From Lewinellaceae bacterium (GTDB lineage Bacteria > Bacteroidota > Bacteroidia > Chitinophagales > Saprospiraceae): a stretch of DNA of 64,000 bases. The position numbers and the translations under genes are program-made. A model generated the notes under the pieces. The model saw nothing but the letters and a program-made list of their open reading frames with translations. It was not told the origin of the DNA and searched no databases. The stretch lies in contig JACJYE010000005.1 in assembly GCA_020636255.1 (NCBI GenBank), forward strand, positions 366,001 through 430,000, given 5' to 3'. This document shows positions 29,617 through 38,681 of the stretch, in pieces; within the stretch, counting starts at the first letter, position 1, and the number at the start of each line of letters is the position of its first letter.

Positions 29617-30858
29617 ATGAAAAAATTACTTCAGATCTCACTAGTCCTGCTAGTGGTGGTAGCAGCTTCCTGCGGCAGGCGTGAAAACGGCCAATTGGTC
29701 GGCGTCCTCGATCGTCCAGCCTGGAAAGGCATCAATCCCTATGGAATGGTTTATGTGCCCTCGGGCACCCTGCACATCGGCCCGTCCGACCAGGACGTGA
29801 GCAATACCTTTGTGCAACGCCAGAAAGCCATATCCATCCAGGGCTTCTTCATGGATGATACGGAGATCACCAACAACGAATACCGCCAGTTCGTTTACTG
29901 GGTTCGGGATTCCCTGGCGCACACCTACCTCGAGCACTATACCGAAACAGAGGACGGTGAAGAGCGCATCGACTGGGAATACGACATCGACTGGGAAGAT
30001 GAAGGCCTGGAAGACCTCTACTATCAGGGCGATGACCGCTTTGCCGGTAAAAGGGAACTCGATGCCAGCAAGCTGGTCTTCGAATATGAATGGTACGACT
30101 GGCAAAAAGCTGCCCACGACCATGGGCGCTCTCCACGCAACGCCTTTATCCAGCGCAAAAAAGTCAATATCTATCCGGATACCCTGGTGTGGATACGCGA
30201 CTTTGCCTACTCCTACAACGAGCCGATGACCCGTAACTACTTCTGGCACCCGGCTTTTGACGATTATCCGGTTGTCGGGGTCGACTGGCACATGGCCAAC
30301 GCCTTTGCTTACTGGCGCACCAAGCTGTGGGACACCTATGCACTGACCCGTGGCGATGGTATCAATACCGAAGAATTCCGCCTGCCCACCGAACACGAAT
30401 GGGAATACGCCGCCAGAGGTGGCCACGACCTGGCCCCTTACCCGTGGGGTGGTTACTATGTGCGCAATGCCAAAGGCTGTTTGCTGGCTAACTTTAAACC
30501 CGGCCGCGGCAATTATCCCGAGGATGGCGGCCTGTATACTGTAAAAGCAGACGCATACTTCCCGAACGATTACGGCCTTTACAATATGGCGGGAAACGTT
30601 GCCGAATGGACCAGCACGGCCTATTACGCCAACGCCTACTCCTTCCTGCATGACCTCAACCCTGACATCCGTTACGATGCCAAGGACGATGACCCCGAAG
30701 CTTACAAGCGCAAGGTTATCCGCGGCGGGTCCTGGAAGGATATCCACCACTTCATCCAGACCGGTACGCGCCACTGGGAATATCAGGATACCACCAAATC
30801 CTACATTGGTTTCCGCTGCGCGCTGACCTTCCTCGGCCGTTCCCTGAATGATTTCTAA
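29617..30858 (+). CDS. gldK: gliding motility/T9SS lipoprotein GldK
   Basis: A 413-residue lipoprotein: the signal ends VVVAASC, so the cysteine near residue 19 is lipidated. The body has the formylglycine-generating-enzyme fold seen in GldK/PorK ('GMVYVPSGTLHIGPSD', 'QGFFMDDTEITNNEYRQF', 'RLPTEHEWEYAARGG', 'RGGSWKDIHHF'). GldK forms, with GldN, the periplasmic ring attached to the outer membrane in the type IX secretion machine. It is first in the order gldK-gldL-gldM-gldN, as in most gliding Bacteroidota. A 350-base gap with a strong hairpin separates it from gldL. Confidence 0.96.
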   Translation: MKKLLQISLVLLVVVAASCGRRENGQLVGVLDRPAWKGINPYGMVYVPSGTLHIGPSDQDVSNTFVQRQKAISIQGFFMDDTEITNNEYRQFVYWVRDSLAHTYLEHYTETEDGEERIDWEYDIDWEDEGLEDLYYQGDDRFAGKRELDASKLVFEYEWYDWQKAAHDHGRSPRNAFIQRKKVNIYPDTLVWIRDFAYSYNEPMTRNYFWHPAFDDYPVVGVDWHMANAFAYWRTKLWDTYALTRGDGINTEEFRLPTEHEWEYAARGGHDLAPYPWGGYYVRNAKGCLLANFKPGRGNYPEDGGLYTVKADAYFPNDYGLYNMAGNVAEWTSTAYYANAYSFLHDLNPDIRYDAKDDDPEAYKRKVIRGGSWKDIHHFIQTGTRHWEYQDTTKSYIGFRCALTFLGRSLNDF

Positions 30859-31208
30859 TGATTATGGCCCTCTGAAAGATGGATGCCCTTTTACGAAAGA
30901 CGGCATCCATCTTTCACATTATCTCCAACCAGGTTCCGGCGGTAACTATTCCGGCCTTCTTTTCACCCAACACCATGTTTATAATTACCGGCCTGCTCCG
31001 GCAGGTGTGGCCTGTTTTCTGCCTGCCAGGCGATGAAAACCAGTGCTGCCGGGGCTTTGACATAGAGTCCACGGACTGTGAAAAAAAAAGAAAAAAATAA
31101 TTGCCGCCCTGTAACCTTTCGAAGGAAGCGCATTATGAGGGTGGGTTTTTGATAAAGCCCATCCAGAAAGAAAAATTTTAGCTAACTAATTTTAAAAGAG
31201 AACAAAAG
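30859..31208. other. gldK-gldL intergenic region with a 14-bp-stem hairpin
   Basis: A perfect inverted repeat GAAAGATGGATGCC (30874-30887) and its complement (30902-30915) encloses a 14-base loop. It starts 16 bases after the gldK stop. No T-tract follows, so it may be an RNA-stability or processing element, or a partial attenuator. Further down, TTTTTGATAAA at 31146-31156 copies the sequence before the gldK -7 box, but no clear -7 box follows. No gene is seen. Confidence 0.6.
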
Positions 31209-31826
31209 ATGAGTTTCTTAAAATCAAAAGGGTTCAAGTACGTAAAAAACCTGATTATCGGTGTAGGTGCATCCGTGGTATTGCTGGGAGCCCTCTTCAA
31301 ACTGGAGAGCTGGGAAGGCGCTTCTACTATGTTGATCATCGGCCTTTCCGTTGAGGCGTTCATCTTCCTCTTCCTCGGCGTCATCGGCCCGGAACCTGAT
31401 TATTACTGGGATAAGCTGTACCCCGGCCTTAGCGATTACGGCTCCAATATCGCTCCGCTGACCGCAGGCGCAACGCCCGCTGGTGCATTGCAGCCGGTTG
31501 CTCCCCTGAACGGTGAAGTCGTAGAACAACAACTGGGGGGTATGCTCACCGAGCTACAGACTATGTCCAAGAGCCTTTCTTCCCTCAAGGCCCTGCAGGA
31601 AGTTGACTTCTCCGGCACCAGTGACCAGATCCGCGCCATGAACAACTTCTACGCCAAACTGAACGAAGCAATGGCCGACCTGAGCGATTCACTGGAAGAT
31701 ACCAAGCAATATAAAGACCAACTGGCTGTTCTGAACCAGAACATCGGTTCCCTGAACCACACTTACAGCCAGCTGAACTCCGTCTATGGCAATGTGATCT
31801 CTGCCATGGCCAGTGTCAATAAGTAA
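31209..31826 (+). CDS. gldL: gliding motility/T9SS motor protein GldL
   Basis: A 205-residue inner-membrane protein. Two transmembrane helices lie at about residues 14-32 and 38-60 ('LIIGVGASVVLLGALFKLES', 'IGLSVEAFIFLFLGVIGPEP'), followed by a cytoplasmic helical, coiled-coil-prone tail. The acidic residue of the first helix (LFKLESWEG) matches the glutamate known to matter in GldL/PorL. With GldM it forms the proton-driven motor that powers secretion and gliding. gldM begins 51 bases downstream. Confidence 0.96.
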   Translation: MSFLKSKGFKYVKNLIIGVGASVVLLGALFKLESWEGASTMLIIGLSVEAFIFLFLGVIGPEPDYYWDKLYPGLSDYGSNIAPLTAGATPAGALQPVAPLNGEVVEQQLGGMLTELQTMSKSLSSLKALQEVDFSGTSDQIRAMNNFYAKLNEAMADLSDSLEDTKQYKDQLAVLNQNIGSLNHTYSQLNSVYGNVISAMASVNK

Positions 31827-31877
31827 GCTTTGCCGTGCGTATTAACTATTTTTTGAATTCTTAAAAAAGCGAAAGCT

Positions 31878-33419
31878 ATGTCTATACCTAAGGAACCGCG
31901 GCAGCTTATGATCAACCTCATGTATCTGGTGTTGACGGCCCTGTTGGCCCTCAATATTTCAGCCGAGGTGATGAATGCGTTCTTTACGCTCAATAAAGGT
32001 ATCACGCAGAGTAACAACATCGTTGAAAATACTAACCAGACGCTTCTGGCCAACATCCAGAAGCAGGCCGATGCCTACAAAAACGAGCAGAACGATAAGT
32101 ATCTGGCTGCTGCCAAAGATGTTAAGAAAACCGCAGACGATTTCTACCAGTATGTCGAAAACCTGAAAGGCGAACTCTTCGATGCCGCCGGCGGCCCTTC
32201 CGAAAGTGACCCGGAGAAGCCCAAGCGCATTAAAGACAAGGACGTGACCACCCGCTTGCTGGTGGGCCTTGAAAATCAGCCTGGCAAAGGTTTCGACCTG
32301 GAAAATAAGATCAGCGAAACCCGCGCCAAGTTCGAAGAACTGGTCAATAAGGACCCTGCTGTACTTGCAGCTATGCCGCTCAGCCTTGATGAAGAGGCCG
32401 TGAAAAAATCGGACAAGAAAAACTGGGTGGAGTACAACTTCCTCCAGATGCCGGTTGCAGCTGTATTCCCCATCCTCACCAAGATCCAGAATGACGCCCG
32501 CGCTTCATCTACCACGGCCCTGAACTACCTGCTCGGGAAAGTGGCCGGTGAGGACATCAAGTTCGACGCATTCGAACCGGTGGTATCCGCCAGCAAAGGG
32601 TACGTCATCCGCGGTGAGAAATATTCGGCCGACGTCTTCCTGAGTGCCTATAGCACTTCCGCCGGCGACAACACCCGCATTTCCGTCAATGGGGCCAACC
32701 TGCCTGTTGAAAACGGCAAGGCTACCTATGAAGCGACAACCAGTGGGATCGGTACCAAGAAGTACACCGTGAAGATCGATGTGGTCAACCCCCTGACCAA
32801 CGAAACGAAATCCTATTCCAAGGAATTTGAATACGAAGTTGGCGAACGCTCCGTTGCCGTTTCTGCTGAAAAGATGAACGTGTTCTACATTGGCGTAGAT
32901 AACCCCGTTGCCGTTTCCGCTGCGGGTATTTCTTCCAACGAACTGAGCGTGAGCATCAGCGGTGGCGGTGGCTCCATCAAGAAAGTGGGTTCTTCCAACT
33001 ACATCGTCAATGTGACTACGCCCGGCGAATGCCGCGTGAACGTCAGCGGCGGCGGCCTGCGCGATAGCAAACCCTTCCGGGTGAAGCGCATTCCCGACCC
33101 GATAGCCCGCCTGAGTAAGTCCAGCGGCGGTGCAATGGGTAACGGCGAATTCAAAGCCCAGGGCGGCGTAGGCGCCTTCCTCGACAATTTCGACTTCGAC
33201 GCTACCTGTACCATCCAGGGCTTTACGCTGGTTTATGTGGCTTCCCGCCAGGACCCCGTCGAGGTGATCAATGCCGGCGCCCGTTACAACGATGCTTCAA
33301 GCCGTTTGGTCCAAAGGGCTAAACCCGGCGATATCTACTACTTCGATGACGTGAAAGCACGTTGCCCGGGCGATAACGTTGGCCGCCCGATCAACTCTAT
33401 GGTCTTTAAGATCAAGTAA
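31878..33419 (+). CDS. gldM: gliding motility/T9SS motor protein GldM
   Basis: A 513-residue protein with the conserved N-terminus 'SIPKEPRQLMINLMYLVLTA' that holds its single transmembrane helix. A long periplasmic region follows. It contains helical domain D1 and later Ig-like beta domains ('FEPVVSASKGYVIRGEKYSA', 'VGERSVAVSAEKMNVFYIGV'), as in GldM/PorM structures. It spans the periplasm and couples the GldL motor to the GldK-GldN ring. Length and order match the family. Confidence 0.96.
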   Translation: MSIPKEPRQLMINLMYLVLTALLALNISAEVMNAFFTLNKGITQSNNIVENTNQTLLANIQKQADAYKNEQNDKYLAAAKDVKKTADDFYQYVENLKGELFDAAGGPSESDPEKPKRIKDKDVTTRLLVGLENQPGKGFDLENKISETRAKFEELVNKDPAVLAAMPLSLDEEAVKKSDKKNWVEYNFLQMPVAAVFPILTKIQNDARASSTTALNYLLGKVAGEDIKFDAFEPVVSASKGYVIRGEKYSADVFLSAYSTSAGDNTRISVNGANLPVENGKATYEATTSGIGTKKYTVKIDVVNPLTNETKSYSKEFEYEVGERSVAVSAEKMNVFYIGVDNPVAVSAAGISSNELSVSISGGGGSIKKVGSSNYIVNVTTPGECRVNVSGGGLRDSKPFRVKRIPDPIARLSKSSGGAMGNGEFKAQGGVGAFLDNFDFDATCTIQGFTLVYVASRQDPVEVINAGARYNDASSRLVQRAKPGDIYYFDDVKARCPGDNVGRPINSMVFKIK

Positions 33420-33780
33420 GCATATTGCTCCGATTGCCCGGTGCAGCCTGGTTGAAGGCCGGCAGCACCGGGCATTTCCCCTTTTTGCGATTTATAGCAG
33501 TTGGGGTTGCAGATAACAGGCTGGGTAAGAACTCCCGGCATTCACCTCACCGGCCCGGCCAGGCGGTGAAACAAAACAGGGCGCCGGAAAATAGTTCATG
33601 CCCCACTTCGTTAGTAAGTTAAGTTACAGCGGCCATGGCAGTGCGAAGGAAAGAACGTGGTGTTAAACAAGCTGCTTTTCTGCTTTTTCGTAAAGCAAAA
33701 GCAGTACTTTCGTGCTCCGTATGGTTTTTCGGCCGTGCCCAAACCGTAAATAAAAATTTTAATGTATTAAAAATTCAGCC
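33420..33780. other. gldM-gldN intergenic region with hairpins and a possible promoter
   Basis: A 10-bp stem (33435-33444 with 33465-33474) begins 15 bases after the gldM stop and is followed by TTTCCCCTTTTTG, so it may attenuate transcription. An 8-bp stem with A/T-rich arms lies at 33680-33704. TACTTTCG at 33705-33712 resembles a -7 box and would start a leader of about 60 bases before gldN. No coding sequence is convincing. Confidence 0.5.
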
Positions 33781-34647
33781 ATGAAGATCGCTCTGAAACT
33801 TTTTAGTTTGGGTTTGCTGTTGTTCTTCTTTGCCGGCCCGGTGATGGCTCAGATCCCGGATAACATCATCATCACCGAATCCGGGGAGACGAACGCTGAC
33901 AAACCCCTCGATGACATCGTCGAAAAGCGGATCACGGTCGAAAAGCGCGTTTTGCCTTATGACCCCATCCGCGAGGCGGACATCTTTTGGGAAAAGCGTA
34001 TCTGGCGTATCATTGACGTACGTGAGAAAATGAACCTGCCTTTCGCTTACCCCGAACGCCCACTCTTCACCATCCTGCAGGAAGCTGCCGAATCCGGTGA
34101 GATCACGGTGTACAGCACCGAAGATGACAAGTTCTCCGTTCCCCTTACCCCGGATGAAGTTGCTTCGATGGGCGCCAGCGTGGATACCATCGCTACAGTA
34201 GACCCCGAGACGTATGAGGAAACCTTCCAGATCGTCCGCAACGAGGTTAACCCCACCGATGTGAAGCGCTTCCGGATCAAGGAGATATGGTTCTTCGATG
34301 AAGAATCCTCTACGCTCCAGGTGCGCGTCCTTGGGATCGCCCCGCTGATCGAGGAATTTGACGACAACGGCAACTTCAAATACGAGCGCCCCATGTTCTG
34401 GGTTTACTACCCGGCAGCGCGCCAGGTGCTGGGCCGCGAGAAGGTATTTAACGTCGGCAATGATAACAACCCGATGACCTGGGAGGATATTTTCGAAATG
34501 CGCTTCTTCTCCAGCTACATTTACAAGGAGTCGAACGAGTTTGACCGCCGCCTGGAAGACTACCTCTCCGGCGTTGACCTGCTGATGGAGGCCGAGAATA
34601 TCAAACAGGAGATTTTCAACTTCGAACACGACCTCTGGACGTATTAA
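33781..34647 (+). CDS. gldN: gliding motility/T9SS protein GldN
   Basis: A 288-residue periplasmic protein with a cleavable signal (GLLLFFFAGPVMAQ). The conserved core reads 'DIFWEKRIWRIIDVREKMN', 'PFAYPERPLFTILQEAA', 'RFRIKEIWFFDEESSTLQVR' and 'MFWVYYPAARQVLG', all diagnostic for GldN/PorN. It binds GldK to form the secretion ring. It is the last gene of the gld cluster and is closed by a strong terminator 30 bases later. Confidence 0.96.
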   Translation: MKIALKLFSLGLLLFFFAGPVMAQIPDNIIITESGETNADKPLDDIVEKRITVEKRVLPYDPIREADIFWEKRIWRIIDVREKMNLPFAYPERPLFTILQEAAESGEITVYSTEDDKFSVPLTPDEVASMGASVDTIATVDPETYEETFQIVRNEVNPTDVKRFRIKEIWFFDEESSTLQVRVLGIAPLIEEFDDNGNFKYERPMFWVYYPAARQVLGREKVFNVGNDNNPMTWEDIFEMRFFSSYIYKESNEFDRRLEDYLSGVDLLMEAENIKQEIFNFEHDLWTY

Positions 34648-34676
34648 TACCGTCCTGTACTATATAGCTTTCAGCC

Positions 34677-34721
34677 AAAGGGGCTTTGCTGGTTTCGCCC
34701 GGCAAAGCCCCTTTGCTTTTT
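34677..34721 (+). terminator. terminator of the gld cluster
   Basis: A 13-bp perfect stem (34677-34689 with 34702-34714) is followed by GCTTTTT. It sits 30 bases after the gldN stop and reaches into the stop codon of the convergent helicase gene (34720), so the two genes share the region. Confidence 0.9.
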
Positions 34722-36630
34722 ATCCGAACCCACGCATGTATTCCCAAGCGGTTTGATAAGCGCCCGCCTCTTCGCAGTAGTTCAGAAAATCATTGTAAAA
34801 ACCGTCTTTCCCTATGGTCGCGCTATCGCCAATAACGATGAGCTTCTTTCTGGCCCGGGTCATGGCCACGTTCATACGCCGGTAATCGGTGAGAAAGCCG
34901 ATCTCCCCTTTGCTGTTGGAGCGCACCAGGGAGATGTATACCACATCCCGCTCCTGGCCCTGGAAGCCGTCGATCGTGTTCACCGATAGTGGGAGAGGGG
35001 CTAGCAAAGGGTCGTCGGCGACGGCTTTCTGTATGTGCAGTGCCTGTTCCCGATAGGGCGAAATGATAGCGATGGAAGGCAGTGCATCGGGCTGATAGGC
35101 CTCCACCAATTGGTAAAGGTGTTCGCGAAGGATCAGGAACTCTTCCGGGTTATAGCGGCTGAGGTATTTTTCCTGAACCTTCTCTTCGAAACCGCAACCG
35201 GCCGTATCGATGAACACCAGTGGGCGGTTGGGCGCTACCGGCAGCAGGTGCTCGCGGACGCTTTCATCGGCTTGTAATGCGTTGTTGTAAAAACGGTGGT
35301 TGGAAAAGCCCATGATGGCCTGATGCATCCGGTACTGAATGTTCAGCAAGCTGGTTTGCTGGATGCGCTGCAGTAGTTTTTCCATCAGCGTAATGTGGAA
35401 GCCCTGCCGCTGCGCTTCCTTCGATTGTACGGTCGGCGGTAGCTGGAAGGGGTCGCCGGCGAGGATGACGCGGGAAGCGCGGGTAATAGGTATCCAGCTG
35501 GCGGGTTCGAGTGCCTGTGCAGCTTCGTCGATCACTACCGTGCGGAATTTGCACTGGTTCAGCACGTCGAGGCCGGCGCCAACCAGGGTTGCTGTAATGA
35601 CGTGGGAGCTGTCCAGTATCTGGCTGATGAGGCGGTTTTCCAACTGCAGGGCCCATGCCGAGAGCTCCCTGGCTTCCTGGAAAAGCTGCCGCCGTTCATC
35701 GCGCTCCTCCTGGCCGAAGCGGCGTTTGTATCGCTGAGCCTTCCGGCGTGCTTCTGCCGCCTGTATCTTGACCTTCTTGATGTTTTTAGCTTCCGGGTGG
35801 TTCGAGAGCTTCATCTCCAGGGTGTGGCTGATAATGCTTTCATCGACCCTAGAGATATTGCCGATCCGGGTGACCTCCAGCCCTTCGTCCGACAGGCGTT
35901 CCGTGAGCAGGTCTACGGCTGTATTGCTTGGGGCTGTTACCAGTATGGTGTTTTCCCGCTGGGTGATGAGCTTGACAGCCTGTACCAGGGTCGTCGTTTT
36001 CCCGGTACCTGGCGGGCCGTGCACCACGGCGAGGTCGAGGGCCGCCAGGATCTGGCTGACGGCTGCATTTTGAGAAGGGTTGAGCCCCGGCACCTGCAAA
36101 GGGGTAGCGACGGGTTCGAACCGGGGGGGCTGTCGGCCCATCAGCACAGCGCGGAGCTCTGCCAGCCTGCCGTTCTTTGCTTCCCGTGCCCGTGCCAGCG
36201 CCTTTTCCATTTCCTGGTAAGAGGTATCGTCGAACAGCAGGTCTACGCCGATCAGGCCCAGTCCCAGCCAGTCGGGGAGGTCTCTCGTATTGAGTACGAC
36301 TTTCATCCGGTTTTTGTCGACAAACTGGATGACGCCGCTGCGTTCGGGCTGCTGGACGGCAGGCTGGCGGGTGTAGAGGTTCACGATCTTACCCGGGCGG
36401 AATTGGTGCGGCTCATCGTCAGAGGCATGGCGTTCGACGATAACAAAAGCCCGCTCGCCATAGGTATAGCCCTGTTTGGCCACCTGCAGGGGGTACCAGC
36501 TGAATCCCTGAGCGCGCCGCTCTTCAGGCGACAGGCGTTCAACCTGAAGTTTGTACTGCTCCAGGTCGGCCTGCTTCTCCATCTGTAATAACTCTGATAG
36601 CAGCGCGAGCTCTTTTTCGATTTCTGTCAT
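34720..36630 (-). CDS. superfamily 1 DNA/RNA helicase, IGHMBP2/SMUBP-2-like
   Basis: Start at ATG 36630 (MTEIEKELALLSELL), giving 636 residues; the frame upstream of this has no similarity to the family. SF1B motifs appear in order: an N-terminal OB/stalk region, Walker A GPPGTGKTT, motif Ia 'VTAPSNTAVDLL', motif II 'VVIDEAAQA', motif III 'LAGDPFQLPPT', motif IV 'IAIISPYREQ', motif V 'TIDGFQGQERDVV', and motif VI 'YRRMNVAMTRARKKLIV'. The insertion rich in Lys/Arg between Ia and II is typical of the Upf1-like group. It is cytoplasmic and should unwind nucleic acid 5' to 3'. The cellular role in bacteria is not established. It is divergent from the ABC exporter. Confidence 0.9.
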   Translation of the reverse strand: MTEIEKELALLSELLQMEKQADLEQYKLQVERLSPEERRAQGFSWYPLQVAKQGYTYGERAFVIVERHASDDEPHQFRPGKIVNLYTRQPAVQQPERSGVIQFVDKNRMKVVLNTRDLPDWLGLGLIGVDLLFDDTSYQEMEKALARAREAKNGRLAELRAVLMGRQPPRFEPVATPLQVPGLNPSQNAAVSQILAALDLAVVHGPPGTGKTTTLVQAVKLITQRENTILVTAPSNTAVDLLTERLSDEGLEVTRIGNISRVDESIISHTLEMKLSNHPEAKNIKKVKIQAAEARRKAQRYKRRFGQEERDERRQLFQEARELSAWALQLENRLISQILDSSHVITATLVGAGLDVLNQCKFRTVVIDEAAQALEPASWIPITRASRVILAGDPFQLPPTVQSKEAQRQGFHITLMEKLLQRIQQTSLLNIQYRMHQAIMGFSNHRFYNNALQADESVREHLLPVAPNRPLVFIDTAGCGFEEKVQEKYLSRYNPEEFLILREHLYQLVEAYQPDALPSIAIISPYREQALHIQKAVADDPLLAPLPLSVNTIDGFQGQERDVVYISLVRSNSKGEIGFLTDYRRMNVAMTRARKKLIVIGDSATIGKDGFYNDFLNYCEEAGAYQTAWEYMRGFG

Positions 36631-36681
36631 ACTGCTTCGGTATTCCTGTTGCAGCCGTTTTCCATTGCGGTTGCCACCGCA

Positions 36682-36720
36682 CAAAACTATGCAAATAGGC
36701 TATGCGTTAATAACTAACGC
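36682..36720. promoter_or_regulatory. divergent promoter region of helicase and ABC exporter
   Basis: On the minus strand TAGTTTTG (36682-36689) matches a -7 box for the helicase; no -33 box is seen at the right distance. A 6-bp inverted repeat GCGTTA-ATAAC-TAACGC at 36704-36720 could be an operator between the two genes. Confidence 0.3.
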
Positions 36721-36749
36721 AATTAAAAACAGTTCAATCCCCAGCGTTC

Positions 36750-38564
36750 ATGCCAGCAGAAAATCCGACAGCGCTACGCGGGCAGTTCGCTGCCTTGTCC
36801 AACCTCGTACCTTTTTTCCGCCTGATATGGCAGACCCAGCCCTATATGGCTGCAGGCAATGCCTTGTTACGGCTGGCGAGTTCCGCTATCCCGCTGGGCA
36901 TGTTGTATATTGGAAAAGAGATCATCGACGAGGCCATCCGGCTGATCGATAGCGGCGGCGACGCATCTTATCTGTGGCTGATGGTCGGCCTTGAACTGGG
37001 GTTGTCCATTATTTCGGACCTGAACAGCCGCGGGATAACGCTGCTGGATAGCTTGCTGGGCGACCTGGTCTCCAACCGTACTTCGGTGAGCCTCATTCGC
37101 CATGCCGCGCAGCTCGACCTGTACCAGTTCGAAGACCCGGAATTTTACGACAAGATGGAGCGTGCGCGCCGCCAGACGACGGGCCGCACGGTGCTCATGT
37201 CACAGGTGCTATCGCAGGTACAGGAGATCATCACGGTGGTGATCCTCGGCGCCGGGCTGGTAGCTTTTAACCCCTGGCTGATCCTGATCCTCATCATTGC
37301 CGTGATCCCTTCTTTTTTGGGAGAATCCCATTTCAACCAGCGGACATATTCCCTGACCCGCAGCTGGACGCCAGAGCGCAGAGAGCTGGATTACCTGCGC
37401 TATATCGGCGCCAGCGACCAGACGGCCAAGGAAGTGAAGATCTTTAACCTGGCGGGCTTTATTGCCGAGCGTTTCCGAAGCCTGTCCGACAAATATTACC
37501 ACGCCAACAAAGATATCGCGGTAAAAAGGGCGGCATGGGGCATCGTGCTGTCCACATTGGGCACCATAGCCTATTATGGGGCTTACGTTTACATTCTCAG
37601 CCAGACCATCAGCGGGCTGATCACGGTAGGCACGCTGACCTTCCTGGCGGGGTCCTTCAACCGGATGCAGAACATGTTGCAGTCCATCATGAACCGCTTC
37701 TCCCGTATTGCCGAAGGCGCGCTTTACCTACAGGACCTGTTCGATTTTTTCAAAATACAGCCTGCGATCATTTCCCCGGCACAGAGCCATCCCTTCCCGA
37801 TGCCTGTCACCGAAGGGGTCACCTTCGAGAATGTCAGTTTCAGGTATCCCAACAGCGAGCGCTGGGCTCTGCGCAATCTGTCATTCCACATCGCTGCCGG
37901 TGAGAAGCTGGCGCTTGTCGGGGAGAATGGCGCCGGAAAAACGACCCTGGTCAAGCTTCTTGCCAGGCTTTACGAACCGACCGAAGGGCGTATACTGATC
38001 GACGGCGTTGATATCAGGGAATACAGCCTGAAGGCGTTGCGCGACAACATAGGCATCATTTTTCAGGATTACATCCGGTTCCAGATGAAGGCCGGTGAAA
38101 ATATCGCCATCGGGCATATCGAAAGCCTGGAAGATATGCCTGCTATAGAGCAGGCTGCCCGCAAGAGCCTGGCGGATACGGTGGTGGGCCAGCTTCCGGA
38201 GCGGTACGATCAGGTTCTCGGCAAGCGCTTTGCCAATGGCGTCGACCTGTCGGGAGGACAATGGCAGAAGATAGCCCTTGCCCGTGCCTATATGCGCGAG
38301 GCGCAGTTGCTCATCCTCGACGAGCCCACCTCGGCACTCGACGCCAGGGCAGAACACGAAGTGTTCCAGCGCTTTGCCGAACTGATAGCAGGTAAATCGG
38401 CCGTGCTCATTTCCCACCGGTTTTCTACTGTCCGCATGGCCGACCGCATCCTTTTTCTGGAAGACGGGCAGGAACTCGAATACGGCAGCCATGAAGAACT
38501 GCTGGCCAGAGACGGGAAGTACGCTGAATTGTTCCGGCTGCAGGCCAGGGGGTACCAGGATTAG
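36750..38564 (+). CDS. ABC exporter half-transporter (membrane domain fused to ATPase)
   Basis: A 604-residue protein with six predicted membrane helices in residues of about 25-320, followed by a nucleotide-binding domain. Motifs: Walker A GENGAGKTT, Q-loop 'GIIFQDYIRFQ', signature LSGGQWQKIALARAY, Walker B LLILDEPTSALD and switch histidine ISHRFSTVRMADR. It should work as a homodimer that exports a lipid, peptide or drug. The substrate is not readable from sequence. The SIR2 gene follows after 117 bases on the same strand. A weak possible promoter (TACATTTA, 38636-38643) lies between, so cotranscription is uncertain. Confidence 0.9.
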   Translation: MPAENPTALRGQFAALSNLVPFFRLIWQTQPYMAAGNALLRLASSAIPLGMLYIGKEIIDEAIRLIDSGGDASYLWLMVGLELGLSIISDLNSRGITLLDSLLGDLVSNRTSVSLIRHAAQLDLYQFEDPEFYDKMERARRQTTGRTVLMSQVLSQVQEIITVVILGAGLVAFNPWLILILIIAVIPSFLGESHFNQRTYSLTRSWTPERRELDYLRYIGASDQTAKEVKIFNLAGFIAERFRSLSDKYYHANKDIAVKRAAWGIVLSTLGTIAYYGAYVYILSQTISGLITVGTLTFLAGSFNRMQNMLQSIMNRFSRIAEGALYLQDLFDFFKIQPAIISPAQSHPFPMPVTEGVTFENVSFRYPNSERWALRNLSFHIAAGEKLALVGENGAGKTTLVKLLARLYEPTEGRILIDGVDIREYSLKALRDNIGIIFQDYIRFQMKAGENIAIGHIESLEDMPAIEQAARKSLADTVVGQLPERYDQVLGKRFANGVDLSGGQWQKIALARAYMREAQLLILDEPTSALDARAEHEVFQRFAELIAGKSAVLISHRFSTVRMADRILFLEDGQELEYGSHEELLARDGKYAELFRLQARGYQD

Positions 38565-38681
38565 AAAAAGGATGATGAAACGGCAATAAAACAGGCAAAA
38601 TGCAGGGCGATCCAGGGAATTAGGTGATAATTTCATACATTTATCGCACTTTTTAATGGAATACTGCTAAATAACCCCGGC

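Noticed and set aside
36750..38564. ABC exporter as a member of the SIR2/nSTAND1 system
   Set aside because: Same strand, but with a gap of 117 bases and a possible promoter between; ordinary exporter motifs give no link. Left open rather than claimed.
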